This document shows positions 45,544 to 53,619 of a stretch of 64,000 nt of DNA, piece by piece (position 1 is the first letter of the stretch; every line of letters begins with the position of its first letter). The stretch is from Desulfopila aestuarii DSM 18488 (GTDB taxonomy: Bacteria; Desulfobacterota; Desulfobulbia; Desulfobulbales; Desulfocapsaceae): contig NZ_FRFE01000013.1 of the NCBI RefSeq assembly GCF_900143695.1, positions 87,384 to 151,383 of the forward strand. The letters are read 5' to 3'. The notes under the pieces were generated by a model. The model saw only the letters and a program-made list of their open reading frames with translations. It was not told the DNA's origin and ran no database searches. The position numbers and the translations under genes are program-made.

Positions 45544-46067
45544 GGCTTTTGACCGGTCTCATGTTCAACAAGAATCAGTTGATCAACAGGAAAATCCAAA
45601 CTCTTCGCCCGGTCGATGAGCATTTTGACAACATCTCCAGAAAGGTGCGGGTCTCGCGCCAGCAGCCACAGATATTGCCGATCCGGCCCTGAGACCAGCG
45701 CATACTGATACGTCTCGCGATCAAGTTCAACAACAATATACGACCCGTAGAAGGGTCCGAAAAAACTCACTTTGAGAAACCCTTCCTGAGAAGAGTTGAC
45801 AAACCTCGCCTTCCCGTGTGCTGTTTTCCACTCCCCTTTTTCCTTGGAAAATCCGCGGTTCACCACCTGTACGGTACCATCAGCTTCAAGGCTGTACTCC
45901 GCCGTCACCCTCGACAGCCCTCTCTCAAACGAGTGATCAAGCCGGGCAATCTCGTACCACATTCCCATATAGCGGTCCAGCTCAAAATCCTGCACCGGTT
46001 CAATACCTTTGGGCAGGCGCACGCAGCCACCAAGGAAAAGACAAAGTATAAGGGAGAATATTCTCAT
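45540..46067 (-). CDS. blc: Outer-membrane lipocalin (Blc-type lipoprotein)
   Basis: A 175-residue lipocalin. A short signal helix MRIFSLILCLFLGGC ends with the lipobox LGGC, so the protein is lipid-anchored. The lipocalin GxW motif is YMGMWYEIARLDHSFERGL (~residues 33-51), with the second motif in WLLARDPHLSGDVVKMLIDRA near the C-terminus. Bacterial lipocalins bind fatty acids and lysophospholipids and help envelope maintenance. ATG 46067 has only a weak RBS; a longer frame to 46139 would bury the signal peptide. First gene of the lipocalin-ICMT-FkbM operon. Confidence 0.88.
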   Translation of the reverse strand: MRIFSLILCLFLGGCVRLPKGIEPVQDFELDRYMGMWYEIARLDHSFERGLSRVTAEYSLEADGTVQVVNRGFSKEKGEWKTAHGKARFVNSSQEGFLKVSFFGPFYGSYIVVELDRETYQYALVSGPDRQYLWLLARDPHLSGDVVKMLIDRAKSLDFPVDQLILVEHETGQKP

Positions 46068-46210
46068 AGCCAGGGAAGAATGAACTATCAGCAGTAGAGG
46101 ATCGTTGGCCGTGGTGTAGCGAAAACCAAGCCGGAACAATTGAAAATTTGCAGCAAGAAGCAGTTAAGCAAGCCTAGTCAGACTCAGGATCGAGCGTTTT
46201 TACGACATCA

Positions 46211-46783
46211 TCACACATAATCCTTAAAGGAACATGCCTCAATATGACTGGTCGATACCCCAACAAAAGAACCGGGGAGAGCGATTTTCTTTTTCTGCCA
46301 ACCACCGGCAACACGAAGCACAGCTGTAATGCTGGGTTGGGTCAGGGGTATATAGCGCTGTTTGCTTTTACTCTTGAATAATCCGTAAAAAATACCGGAA
46401 ATATAATAAAATGCATCACCACGGAGATGCGTAATGATATTTACAGACGATGTCTCTTCCCCGGTTCTGGTCTTCAGGGTTGCGGCCCGGATTTTTTCCA
46501 GTCTGTCACCAGAATCTGCAAGAGAATCAAAAAAGAACATCACATCAACGAGCCTGACTTGCACCCTGCTCAATTTCGTAAGCCTGGTGTTGCCCTCGAG
46601 AATGACGGAGGCATCGTTTATCAACAGAGCGTCTTCAAAGCTCTTTTCGGCAGGATCCTTCCAGTAGATACTGTTGCTGTTAAAGACATCAATGGTACGT
46701 AACGATTCATTAGGAATATCGATGAACCCTTCATACGTTTTGCCAGGGGTAAAAATAGTTACCGCTCGCTGAATGTCTCCCAT
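46211..46783 (-). CDS. Conserved-looking protein of unknown function
   Basis: A 190-residue soluble protein that I do not recognise. The start MGDIQRAVTIFTPGKTYEGF has GAGGAG ten bases upstream, so it is a real gene. It has no signal peptide and no transmembrane helix. The predicted pattern is mostly strands (AVTIFTPGKTYEGFIDI, RTIDVFNSN, RVQVRLVDVMFFF, SVNIITHLRGDAFYYISGIF) with a basic C-terminus (KSKSKQRYIPLTQPSITAVL). Hypothetical functions would be guesses. The gene lies between the lipocalin operon and rubrerythrin, all on the minus strand, but with gaps at both ends. Confidence 0.65.
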   Translation of the reverse strand: MGDIQRAVTIFTPGKTYEGFIDIPNESLRTIDVFNSNSIYWKDPAEKSFEDALLINDASVILEGNTRLTKLSRVQVRLVDVMFFFDSLADSGDRLEKIRAATLKTRTGEETSSVNIITHLRGDAFYYISGIFYGLFKSKSKQRYIPLTQPSITAVLRVAGGWQKKKIALPGSFVGVSTSHIEACSFKDYV

Positions 46784-47109
46784 AACAGTCTCCTCTGAAC
46801 AACATGCCATCAGGCTTCACAACAACATCGTTGAAAACCACGGCTTTAATGCTTGGTGGCGCAAACATCTGCCATTTAAAAAAATGAGTAAACATCATTT
46901 GGCAAGAAATAAACATCCGTGTCCCCTGACAGGCAGTTCATCCTTCAACCTAAGATATAAAATCCATCTTACCTTTTTCATACATTGCTGTCAGTTGCCC
47001 TATTCCGTCCTCCCGACCAATGCATCCTGGGTGATTTAAGAAAAACGCCCCCGGCACAGTCACATACCGGAGGCGAATAGTATCACAAAAAGAAAAATGT
47101 GCCAAATCC
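46784..47109. other. Non-coding region before the unknown gene
   Basis: 326 bp with the promoter of the 190-residue gene on the left and the rubrerythrin terminator (47046-47075) on the right. I see no gene, repeat or RNA otherwise. Confidence 0.55.
47041..47075 (-). terminator. Terminator after rubrerythrin
   Basis: On the minus strand CGCCTCCGG pairs with CCGGGGGCG (one mismatch) around a 12-nt loop and is followed by TTTTT. It lies about 35 bp past the stop. Confidence 0.85.
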
Positions 47110-47685
47110 CTACCAGTTTTCTCCAAGCAGCTCAAAGTGTGCCCGGGCATGGGCACAGGCAGGACAAACCTCAGGCGCTTCCTCGCTTTCATGCACATAT
47201 CCACAGTTACGGCAACGCCAGGCGACTTTGTCTTCCCGCTTGAAGACCCGGCCCGCTTCGATATTGGCCACCAGATCTTTGTACCGTTTTTCATGCTGCT
47301 TCTCGGCATTGGCTATCGCCATGAAAATGTCAGCAATATTGGCAAAGCCCTCTTCACGGGCTGTCGCGGCAAAGCTCGGATACATAGTGGTGTGCTCGTA
47401 ATTTTCACCTGCGGCGGCTTCCTGCAGGTTTTCGATGGTGGTACCAATCACACCCGCCGGGAATGCAGCGACGATCTCGACTTCACCACCCTCAAGAAGC
47501 TTGAACAAGCGCTTGGCATGCTCTTTTTCCTGATCAGCAGTCTCTTCAAAAATATGCTGGATCTGCACATATCCGTCTTTTTTTGCCTGTGATGCAAAAT
47601 AGGTATAGCGGTTACGAGCCTGGGACTCGCCACAAAACGCGGTAAGTATATTCTTCTCTGTTTTTGTCCCTTTGAGACTGGCCAT
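47110..47685 (-). CDS. rbr: Rubrerythrin
   Basis: A 191-residue non-heme iron peroxidase. The N-terminal ferritin-like di-iron domain has GESQARNRYTYFASQAKKDG and two EExxH-type ligand sets (EETADQEKEHAKRLFKLL and IANAEKQHEKRY); the C-terminal ~35 residues form a rubredoxin domain with WRCRNCGYVHE and CPACAHARAHFELL. It reduces H2O2 to water in the cytosol with electrons from rubredoxin/NADH, a standard defence in anaerobes. GAGGTGATCG precedes ATG 47685. It is transcribed alone. Confidence 0.97.
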   Translation of the reverse strand: MASLKGTKTEKNILTAFCGESQARNRYTYFASQAKKDGYVQIQHIFEETADQEKEHAKRLFKLLEGGEVEIVAAFPAGVIGTTIENLQEAAAGENYEHTTMYPSFAATAREEGFANIADIFMAIANAEKQHEKRYKDLVANIEAGRVFKREDKVAWRCRNCGYVHESEEAPEVCPACAHARAHFELLGENW

Positions 47686-48060
47686 GATCGATCACCTCAT
47701 CGTTGAAATTATCGGCCTTGAGTAATTTTGCAAAACCCTAACCATTGTAGCACAGAAGAGCGGAGAATCAACTAACAAATGCGTAGCCCTCTGCAAACAC
47801 AACATTTCCAGCTAATGCAAAGCAATTTGTGCAAAGAGAATCAGCTCCAATAGATTTGGCAATTGGAAAAATCAAGTCGTTGAAGGTTGCCTAGTCGTTA
47901 CCCCTCACACATCAACCAGCCCAGAGTACCTCTAAGACAAACACAAATATAACTATCACCTGACAGACAGGTAACATACTACAGATACACTCACCTCATC
48001 CAAACATTTTTACGTTTTCAAGGAATTGGGGCCATCAGCAATTTCAGCCAAGAGGTACAT
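47686..48060. other. Non-coding region upstream of rubrerythrin
   Basis: 375 bp, AT-rich. The right part leads into the metallophosphoesterase remnant. An imperfect palindrome, TGCAAAGCAATTTGTGCA at 47816-47833, lies 131 bp before rubrerythrin and could be a regulator site. No gene is visible. Confidence 0.5.
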
Positions 48061-48153
48061 ATGCAGCAGCTGCACTTCAGAAGTCTCTGGATCTCAGATA
48101 CCCACCTCGACGGCAGAAACCTCAAGAGCAACCAGCTCTATGAGTTTCTGTAA
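48061..48153 (+). pseudogene. N-terminal remnant of an LpxH-like metallophosphoesterase
   Basis: A 30-codon frame with its own GAGGT ribosome-binding site. The encoded FRSLWISDTHLDGRNLKSNQ and the following LYEFL match the start of calcineurin-like UDP-2,3-diacylglucosamine pyrophosphatase-type proteins (pattern [YF]R..[FW][IL]SD.HL..R...A..L.[DE]FL), including the first metal ligands DxH. The frame then stops at TAA 48151, and no downstream frame continues the family motifs. I infer a gene destroyed by deletion; a short expressed peptide is still possible. It lies directly in front of the lipid-type cassette, which it may once have belonged to. Confidence 0.6.
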
Positions 48154-48284
48154 GCATGCTCTTCTATTCAAGGGAGGCAGGCACCGCCCAGTTTTTCAAC
48201 AACATGGCGTTGTAGGAGCAACCCTTGGCCTGTCAGCCATGTTTATGAAGATGATAATTGTAATTTTATCTTTTTGAGAGATGT

Positions 48285-50651
48285 ATGACTGCACTCCCGG
48301 ATATCTTTCCCCATTTTCCCAGAGAACGTTTACAACGCGAAGGTGCTCTCTTTGCGAGCCGGCTACGCGACCTGGACTGTTATCCGTTCAGTCGGAAAGA
48401 CAGCAGCGCCGGCATGGAATATGAGCTTCAGGTGGCCGTTGAAGGCAGCCAAGAGATGGTTGATTTGCCCCGATCCATCCGCCAGTCGAGTTTTTTTCGT
48501 AACACCGAAAAACGGGCCGGACGAGGAGATCTACCCAAAAATGCCGTAGAAGAGCTTAAAAAATTTCTTGACCACAATGATTCAGGCGTCTGGGAAAACA
48601 GCTGGGTGCGGTTCGACACCCAACTGCTCAGCAGTTTTGCTCGGGAAGTTCTCACCACTGACCTTCTCGCCGACAAGCGCAACCCTGAGGGGCCACAGCG
48701 TCAGGACCTACACCGATTCCTGTTAACAGAAAACGGCCGCAACCAGCTTCGTATTCCCATCAGCTATCTGTTAAAGCTCTCGTTTGCTTCAATGCTCGAC
48801 CAGTGTCACAATCTACCGGCAGAACTGCAGAAAACAGGCATAAAGCTGCTCAACAACTTCCTCAGCGACAACACTTCGCCGGAGATTCTCTCCCTCACTA
48901 TTCCCTCGGCGCAACATGGACGAATAGGCGTTCTTGCCGCCAGGGAAACGGCCCGCACGTTTTTTTTCACCCAACTGCTCAGCCAGTATGCCAATATCAG
49001 TTTCGGACTTGCGGCCAACGGCCAGCGTTGCCTGGTCTACAACGCCCCGCACGCTCCGTATCGCCAGAAAAAACTTAACGAACTGGTACCTGACGGCTAC
49101 TATCGCCACCTCTTTATGAGTCCCTGCCTCTCCGGCTGGGACCGGGGCGAAGATAAGCATCGTTATATGTCGCTCTGCCACCAGACCCTGTCCCGCAGTC
49201 AATTGAACGCCATCGGCAAACTAAAAGATGCGGGAATCATCACCAACAACCTGGTAATCCTACCAAACACTTCAAACACCTGTCTTGCCAACAACGGCAC
49301 CCATGTTTCTCTAGGCAGCCGGATCCTGACCACCATGGCTGGCGACCGCAGCTCCGGCTTAACAGCAGAGGTCGAGAAGTATTGCGGTGATCTGGTCATC
49401 AAGATCGTCGAACATTTTTTACCACTGCTGGTAGGAACCTATACCGCTGCACCATATCGCGTTGATTTTGCTGATTTTCATCCGGAGAAAGTCCTCGGTT
49501 TTCTCCCCCATGAACTGGACTACACCCACCTGCGCATGCTCTGGCGGCGCTGGAAGAAAAAGGCTGATATCCGCTTTATCGGTAAACCGCTCACCCCGTT
49601 CGGCCCCCGTCGGCTCGACATGCTCCTCGCAATGGCGCTGGGGTTGCACGGCGACCTCATCCCCGATTTTCGCTTGATCGACTATTTCATCACCCTGCTC
49701 TCCACCGACACCTCCCCCGGGTTAAACGGCATTCCCGGTAACCAGGAGCAATTGAAAGCAGAACTTGCCGAACTGGGTATCTTCGATAGCCGCATGTCCA
49801 TCTACCTCCCCTACCGCATGCGGGCTTTCTCCCAGATGGGCTACAGTGGTTTCGAAGGACGCAGCTACTCCCTCTTCCCCAGCTTTCTTGACGATATGGC
49901 CGAGGCGGTCGACCTGCAAAACCTTATCACTGCTCTGGCCTATCGCATGGTGCTTGATGGCAACGTTCGCCATGAAGATATTCCCGACCAGCCCTCCGTT
50001 GAAAGCGAGCGACGCCAGATCTTCTTTGCCGCCGCCATCGGCATACCAACAGTCTATATCAGAAGCAAAACCGGCAACAGGTTCCTGCGACGGATTCTCG
50101 CCCGGGTAAAATCCCAGCGGCCCAGCCGGCGCTATAAAAACTATATCAGGGTAACGGTCGATGACTACAGGTTGGCACTTCTCGCCTTTATCCGTACTGA
50201 AGGTGCTCCACTCATCGAAGAACTGGATCTTTCCCCTCAGTTGGAGAACCTGCACCTACGCATCACATCACGAGAAGATGTTGCCTGGGGCCGCCTGGTA
50301 AAAAGCGCCGCTGAACAGCTTGGAACAACAAGAAAGGCCGAAAAGATACCGGCCGAGATGTTTAACAGTGGAACGGAACAATATTATCGCACCACCTTAC
50401 GGAAAGACCAGCTACAGGAAGGCTTTCACGTTCTCCAGGAAGATTGCGTCCGCCTTGAAAAGACCGACAACGTCATTCTCCGCCAGGTCATGGCAAACAT
50501 CAACCAGGCGATATCGGCCACCGACTATCTCGCCCGGCTGCCAAAAGATCTTACAGAGGAAAAGGCCACAGCGGAAACGGTGCGAAATGTTGTCCACCTC
50601 GCCTTGGCTGTCATCCATCACGACAGAAATCTTTATTCATCAACGATATGA
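48285..50651 (+). CDS. Large protein of unknown family, first gene of a PSD / Lgt-like cassette
   Basis: A 788-residue protein that I do not recognise. It has no signal peptide and no convincing transmembrane helix, so it is probably cytosolic or peripheral. Features: GMEYELQVAVEG at ~43-54, an acidic strand resembling the metal-binding start of glutamate-cysteine-ligase-type enzymes; GLAANGQRCLVYNAPHAPYR at ~241-260; NNGTHVSLGSR at ~337-346; PFGPRRLDMLLAMALGLHGD at ~438-457; and a very basic stretch RRILARVKSQRPSRRYKNYI at ~605. The ligase resemblance is only a motif-level suspicion. ATG 48285 has a weak RBS. The stop overlaps the start of the decarboxylase gene by 4 bp, so the two are co-expressed. 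Confidence 0.8.
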   Translation: MTALPDIFPHFPRERLQREGALFASRLRDLDCYPFSRKDSSAGMEYELQVAVEGSQEMVDLPRSIRQSSFFRNTEKRAGRGDLPKNAVEELKKFLDHNDSGVWENSWVRFDTQLLSSFAREVLTTDLLADKRNPEGPQRQDLHRFLLTENGRNQLRIPISYLLKLSFASMLDQCHNLPAELQKTGIKLLNNFLSDNTSPEILSLTIPSAQHGRIGVLAARETARTFFFTQLLSQYANISFGLAANGQRCLVYNAPHAPYRQKKLNELVPDGYYRHLFMSPCLSGWDRGEDKHRYMSLCHQTLSRSQLNAIGKLKDAGIITNNLVILPNTSNTCLANNGTHVSLGSRILTTMAGDRSSGLTAEVEKYCGDLVIKIVEHFLPLLVGTYTAAPYRVDFADFHPEKVLGFLPHELDYTHLRMLWRRWKKKADIRFIGKPLTPFGPRRLDMLLAMALGLHGDLIPDFRLIDYFITLLSTDTSPGLNGIPGNQEQLKAELAELGIFDSRMSIYLPYRMRAFSQMGYSGFEGRSYSLFPSFLDDMAEAVDLQNLITALAYRMVLDGNVRHEDIPDQPSVESERRQIFFAAAIGIPTVYIRSKTGNRFLRRILARVKSQRPSRRYKNYIRVTVDDYRLALLAFIRTEGAPLIEELDLSPQLENLHLRITSREDVAWGRLVKSAAEQLGTTRKAEKIPAEMFNSGTEQYYRTTLRKDQLQEGFHVLQEDCVRLEKTDNVILRQVMANINQAISATDYLARLPKDLTEEKATAETVRNVVHLALAVIHHDRNLYSSTI

Positions 50652-51667
50652 TACCAACACCATACGCACATCAGTATATCGACCGGACCTCCCGGCAGAT
50701 CATCACCGAGAAACTGATCGGAGACCGGAGTGTCTCCTTTCTTTACTCCACTGTCAGGGAAAATGTTCCGTCTCTCTTTCGGGCCCTGACCTCGAGCAGG
50801 ATGTCCAGCCTGCTCAGCTTCTACCATTATGATTTTTTGGATGGCAGAAAACCGAGAAACAAGCAGTTTTTTTCCCGCCTGGGCATTGAATGGCGAGAAT
50901 GCGTCCAACCACCCTCCTACTACGACACCCCACGCAAAGTCTTCGAGCGGCAGATCTGCTACTGGGATTTCCGCCCCATGACTAAGGACCAGGCAGCCTT
51001 AGTCTCTCCGGCTGACTCTCGGGTTCTCGTCGGCTCATTTTCAGAAGTGTCCAGCCTCTTTATCAAGGAAAAACTCTTCACCCCGGAAGAACTTTTCGGT
51101 TCCGGCTCCCGCTATCATCATCACTTTGCCGAAGGCGATTTTGCCGTCTTTCGCCTGACCCCGGACAAATATCACTACAACCACCTGCCGGTCAGCGGCA
51201 GGGTCGCCGACATCTATGAGGTGGATGGGGATTATCACAGCTGCAACCCTTCAGCACTTATCGCCCTTGCTTCGCTCTACGCCAAAAACAAACGGGTGGT
51301 CACCATCATCGACACCGACGTGGAAGGCGGCTCTGGAGTCGGCCTGGTGGCTATGATTGAGGTTGTGGCACTGATGATCGGTGATATCGTCCAGGCCTAT
51401 AGCAGTAACCGATATGATGATCCGATGCCGATCAAACCCGGCATGTTTGTTAAAAAGGGCTCCCCCAAAAGTCTCTACCGTCCCGGGAGTTCCACCGACA
51501 TCGTCATCTTTGAGCCGGATAGAATGGCATTTAGCCGTGACCTGATCCATAACTCACACCGGAGCGACGTAAAAAGCCGATTTACCAACAACTTCGGACG
51601 ACCATTGGTCGAAACCGACATCAAGGTTCGGTCCACCATCGGCCACCGGATTCAAAATGATAAATGA
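50648..51667 (+). CDS. Phosphatidylserine-decarboxylase-family pyruvoyl enzyme
   Basis: A 339-residue protein of the PSD family. Conserved elements are visible: the catalytic Asp in VSPADSRVL (D123), the His in FRLTPDKYHYNHLPVSG (H176/H179) and the self-cleavage site RPGSSTDIVIFEP (G280-S281), where Ser would become the pyruvoyl group; the usual motif is LGST. So the enzyme looks active. PSD makes phosphatidylethanolamine from phosphatidylserine, but some family members decarboxylate other substrates, and no phosphatidylserine synthase gene is in the window. The ~100-residue N-terminal part is longer than in minimal PSD. It overlaps the unknown 788-residue gene by 4 bp and is 16 bp before the Lgt-like gene. 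Confidence 0.88.
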   Translation: MIPTPYAHQYIDRTSRQIITEKLIGDRSVSFLYSTVRENVPSLFRALTSSRMSSLLSFYHYDFLDGRKPRNKQFFSRLGIEWRECVQPPSYYDTPRKVFERQICYWDFRPMTKDQAALVSPADSRVLVGSFSEVSSLFIKEKLFTPEELFGSGSRYHHHFAEGDFAVFRLTPDKYHYNHLPVSGRVADIYEVDGDYHSCNPSALIALASLYAKNKRVVTIIDTDVEGGSGVGLVAMIEVVALMIGDIVQAYSSNRYDDPMPIKPGMFVKKGSPKSLYRPGSSTDIVIFEPDRMAFSRDLIHNSHRSDVKSRFTNNFGRPLVETDIKVRSTIGHRIQNDK

Positions 51668-51683
51668 GTAAAGGAATCACACC

Positions 51684-52736
51684 ATGACAGACTTGATATT
51701 TCTCGCCATTACAGGACTCCTGCTTGCACTCCTGCTTTTCTGGGGCTTTCGTCACTTGCCCGGTGAGCGCTGGCAGATGCTTGCTGTTATTCCCGTAACG
51801 AAAAAGGATGGGCAGCTCTGGCAGGGAACGAATCTGACCTATTATGGTTTTTTCATCGCTACCAGCCAGCTGCTGTCACTGGCACTGCTCCTCATTCTAC
51901 TTGGTGCAATGAACATACACCTGCCCGGCACTCTTCTGGCAACCGGGATGGTCCTGGTCGTCAGCGTGCCGGCAGCACGAATTGTCGCCATCCTCGTCGA
52001 AAAAAAACGGCACACTTTTACCATCGGTGGAGCATCCTTTGTCGGCATGATCCTTGCGCCGTTCTGTATTGTTGCCGCACGAGAGATGCTCAACGGTTTT
52101 ATCGCCTGCTATCTTCCGCTGATACCTGTAATGGCCGCCATGGCCATCGCCTACACTTTGGGTGAGGGCCTTGGCCGATTAGGATGTCTCAGCTTCGGCT
52201 GCTGCTATGGCAAGCCGCTTAGGGAATGCAGCCCATGGGTACAAAAATTTTTCACCCGCACGGCTACGGTTTTTCATGGCCACATTAAAAAAGCGGAATA
52301 TGAAAGCAAGTTATGCGGAGAGCCGCTGGTACCTGTGCAGGCCATCACCTGCATCATTTTCACCCTGGCCGCCCTCGTTGGTTGCTGGTTGTTTTTACGG
52401 GAGCACTTCACAGCCGCTCTCGTAATGTGCATAACGATCACCCAGCTCTGGCGAGTTGTTTCGGAGACGATGCGCGCTGATTTTCGGGGATTTGGTAAAG
52501 TAAGTGTGTATCAGAAAATGAGTGGGCTGGCGGTGCTCTATATCTGGGGGGTCGCGCTTATCCCGCAGACCGATATCCTGAACCATCCCGTCATCATACA
52601 AGGGCTCGTTCAGCTCTGGCACCCGGGGGTGATTATCGGGCTGCAGCTGGCCTGGCTCATCTTTTTCCTCTTCTTTGGCCGCTCGACAGTGACCAGTGCC
52701 ACGGTTTCTTTCTCCCTTTTTAAAGAACGGGTCTAA
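51684..52736 (+). CDS. Prolipoprotein diacylglyceryl transferase (Lgt)-like membrane protein
   Basis: A 350-residue polytopic membrane protein with about eight helices. Lgt-like signatures are LTYYGFFIATSQLL (~residues 50-63), KRHTFTIGGASFVGMI (~107-122) and EGLGRLGCLSFGCCYGKPL (~160-178), the last closely matching the Lgt GRxGNFxNG/GCCYG-type loop. True Lgt transfers diacylglycerol from phosphatidylglycerol to prelipoprotein cysteines. The usual HGG is changed to TIGG, and the protein is longer, so it may modify another acceptor. AAAGGA precedes ATG 51684. Third gene of the cassette; convergent with bacteriohemerythrin. Confidence 0.78.
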   Translation: MTDLIFLAITGLLLALLLFWGFRHLPGERWQMLAVIPVTKKDGQLWQGTNLTYYGFFIATSQLLSLALLLILLGAMNIHLPGTLLATGMVLVVSVPAARIVAILVEKKRHTFTIGGASFVGMILAPFCIVAAREMLNGFIACYLPLIPVMAAMAIAYTLGEGLGRLGCLSFGCCYGKPLRECSPWVQKFFTRTATVFHGHIKKAEYESKLCGEPLVPVQAITCIIFTLAALVGCWLFLREHFTAALVMCITITQLWRVVSETMRADFRGFGKVSVYQKMSGLAVLYIWGVALIPQTDILNHPVIIQGLVQLWHPGVIIGLQLAWLIFFLFFGRSTVTSATVSFSLFKERV

Positions 52737-52829
52737 GCTTGAAGTAAAATAAGCGCAGATGAGAATCCCATATCGTGATAACTATATTACCGTTCACCTG
52801 CCGACCATGCACTGCGCCAATACGCCTCC

Positions 52830-53237
52830 CTATTTCAGTCCTTTGCCCCGCAGATATGGGCCATATTCCTTGTCTTCAAGAACAATATGATTGATCCACC
52901 ACTGTCGAAGAAAGACATAAATCTCCTGGGCGGCATCCCTGCCGTCTTTTTCCATGGCCTCCTGCAGTTCATCCATTTTCATAAAATAGTTACGGTGTGA
53001 CTTCTGCTGGTCGGCAAGGCCTGGAAAACCATGTTCCTCCAGCAATTTTTCCTCATCGCGGAGATGATGTTCAGCATAATTGGCCATCTCCTGGAGGATG
53101 GCATCGACCGACTCGAACCCATCCTTCTCCTTGATAATTCCGTAGAGCTGATTGATTAGTTGGATCAACTGCCGGTGCTGATTATCCATTTCGGCAATCC
53201 CTGTCTCATAGGAATCCCGCCATTTAATGATATCCAT
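52830..53237 (-). CDS. Bacteriohemerythrin
   Basis: A 135-residue four-helix protein with a non-heme di-iron O2 site. Ligands fit the family pattern: DNQHRQLIQLINQLYG (His ~22), AEHHLRDEEKLLEEHGFPG (His and Glu ~56-60), QKSHRNY (His ~80) and WWINHIVLEDKEYGP (His and Asp ~117-122). It binds oxygen reversibly and may store, sense or scavenge O2 for the anaerobic host. It is a single gene, convergent with the Lgt-like gene. No signal peptide, so cytosolic. Confidence 0.95.
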   Translation of the reverse strand: MDIIKWRDSYETGIAEMDNQHRQLIQLINQLYGIIKEKDGFESVDAILQEMANYAEHHLRDEEKLLEEHGFPGLADQQKSHRNYFMKMDELQEAMEKDGRDAAQEIYVFLRQWWINHIVLEDKEYGPYLRGKGLK

Positions 53238-53445
53238 AGTCTCTCCGTTTGTTGATGACAGTGCTCTTTCGACTTTCAGCTCAGTATACTAATCTGCCGA
53301 ATATGATAAAATAAAGATAATCAGCAACTTCGAATGATTCTCTTGGCTTGACAATAGAGATAATCGTTCTCAAAATTGGTTAAAGAAAGTCGACCATCCT
53401 CCCGATATAGACAAAGAGGAGATGTTTTTATGCCAAGGAGGGTAT

Positions 53446-53598
53446 ATGACACAACAGCAGGCACTAAAAATACTGATGCTCAGCCCACTCTATTTCAAAT
53501 TGGCAACAGTTGAAAGGATGCAGCTTATTAAAGAGTATTGCCGACTTTATGTGGAGGTAACAAAAATCCCCAAAAATCGAGAGGGGAATAACCAATAA
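53446..53598 (+). CDS. Small protein, 50 residues, unknown function
   Basis: A short gene with an excellent ribosome-binding site (AAGGAGGG, four bases before ATG). It starts MTQQQALKILMLSPLYFKLA, then has a short charged amphipathic helix (TVERMQLIKEYCRLYVEV) and a basic C-terminus (TKIPKNREGNNQ). No transmembrane helix and one cysteine. The composition looks like a folded helical protein rather than random sequence. I do not recognise the family. It is transcribed toward plsY (convergent). Confidence 0.6.
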   Translation: MTQQQALKILMLSPLYFKLATVERMQLIKEYCRLYVEVTKIPKNREGNNQ

Positions 53599-53619
53599 TT
53601 TTGCTATCACCAGAAATCA

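Noticed and set aside
48026..48277. 83-codon ORF before the cassette
   Set aside because: It overlaps the LpxH-like remnant in another frame, has no RBS and ends in a random hydrophobic stretch.
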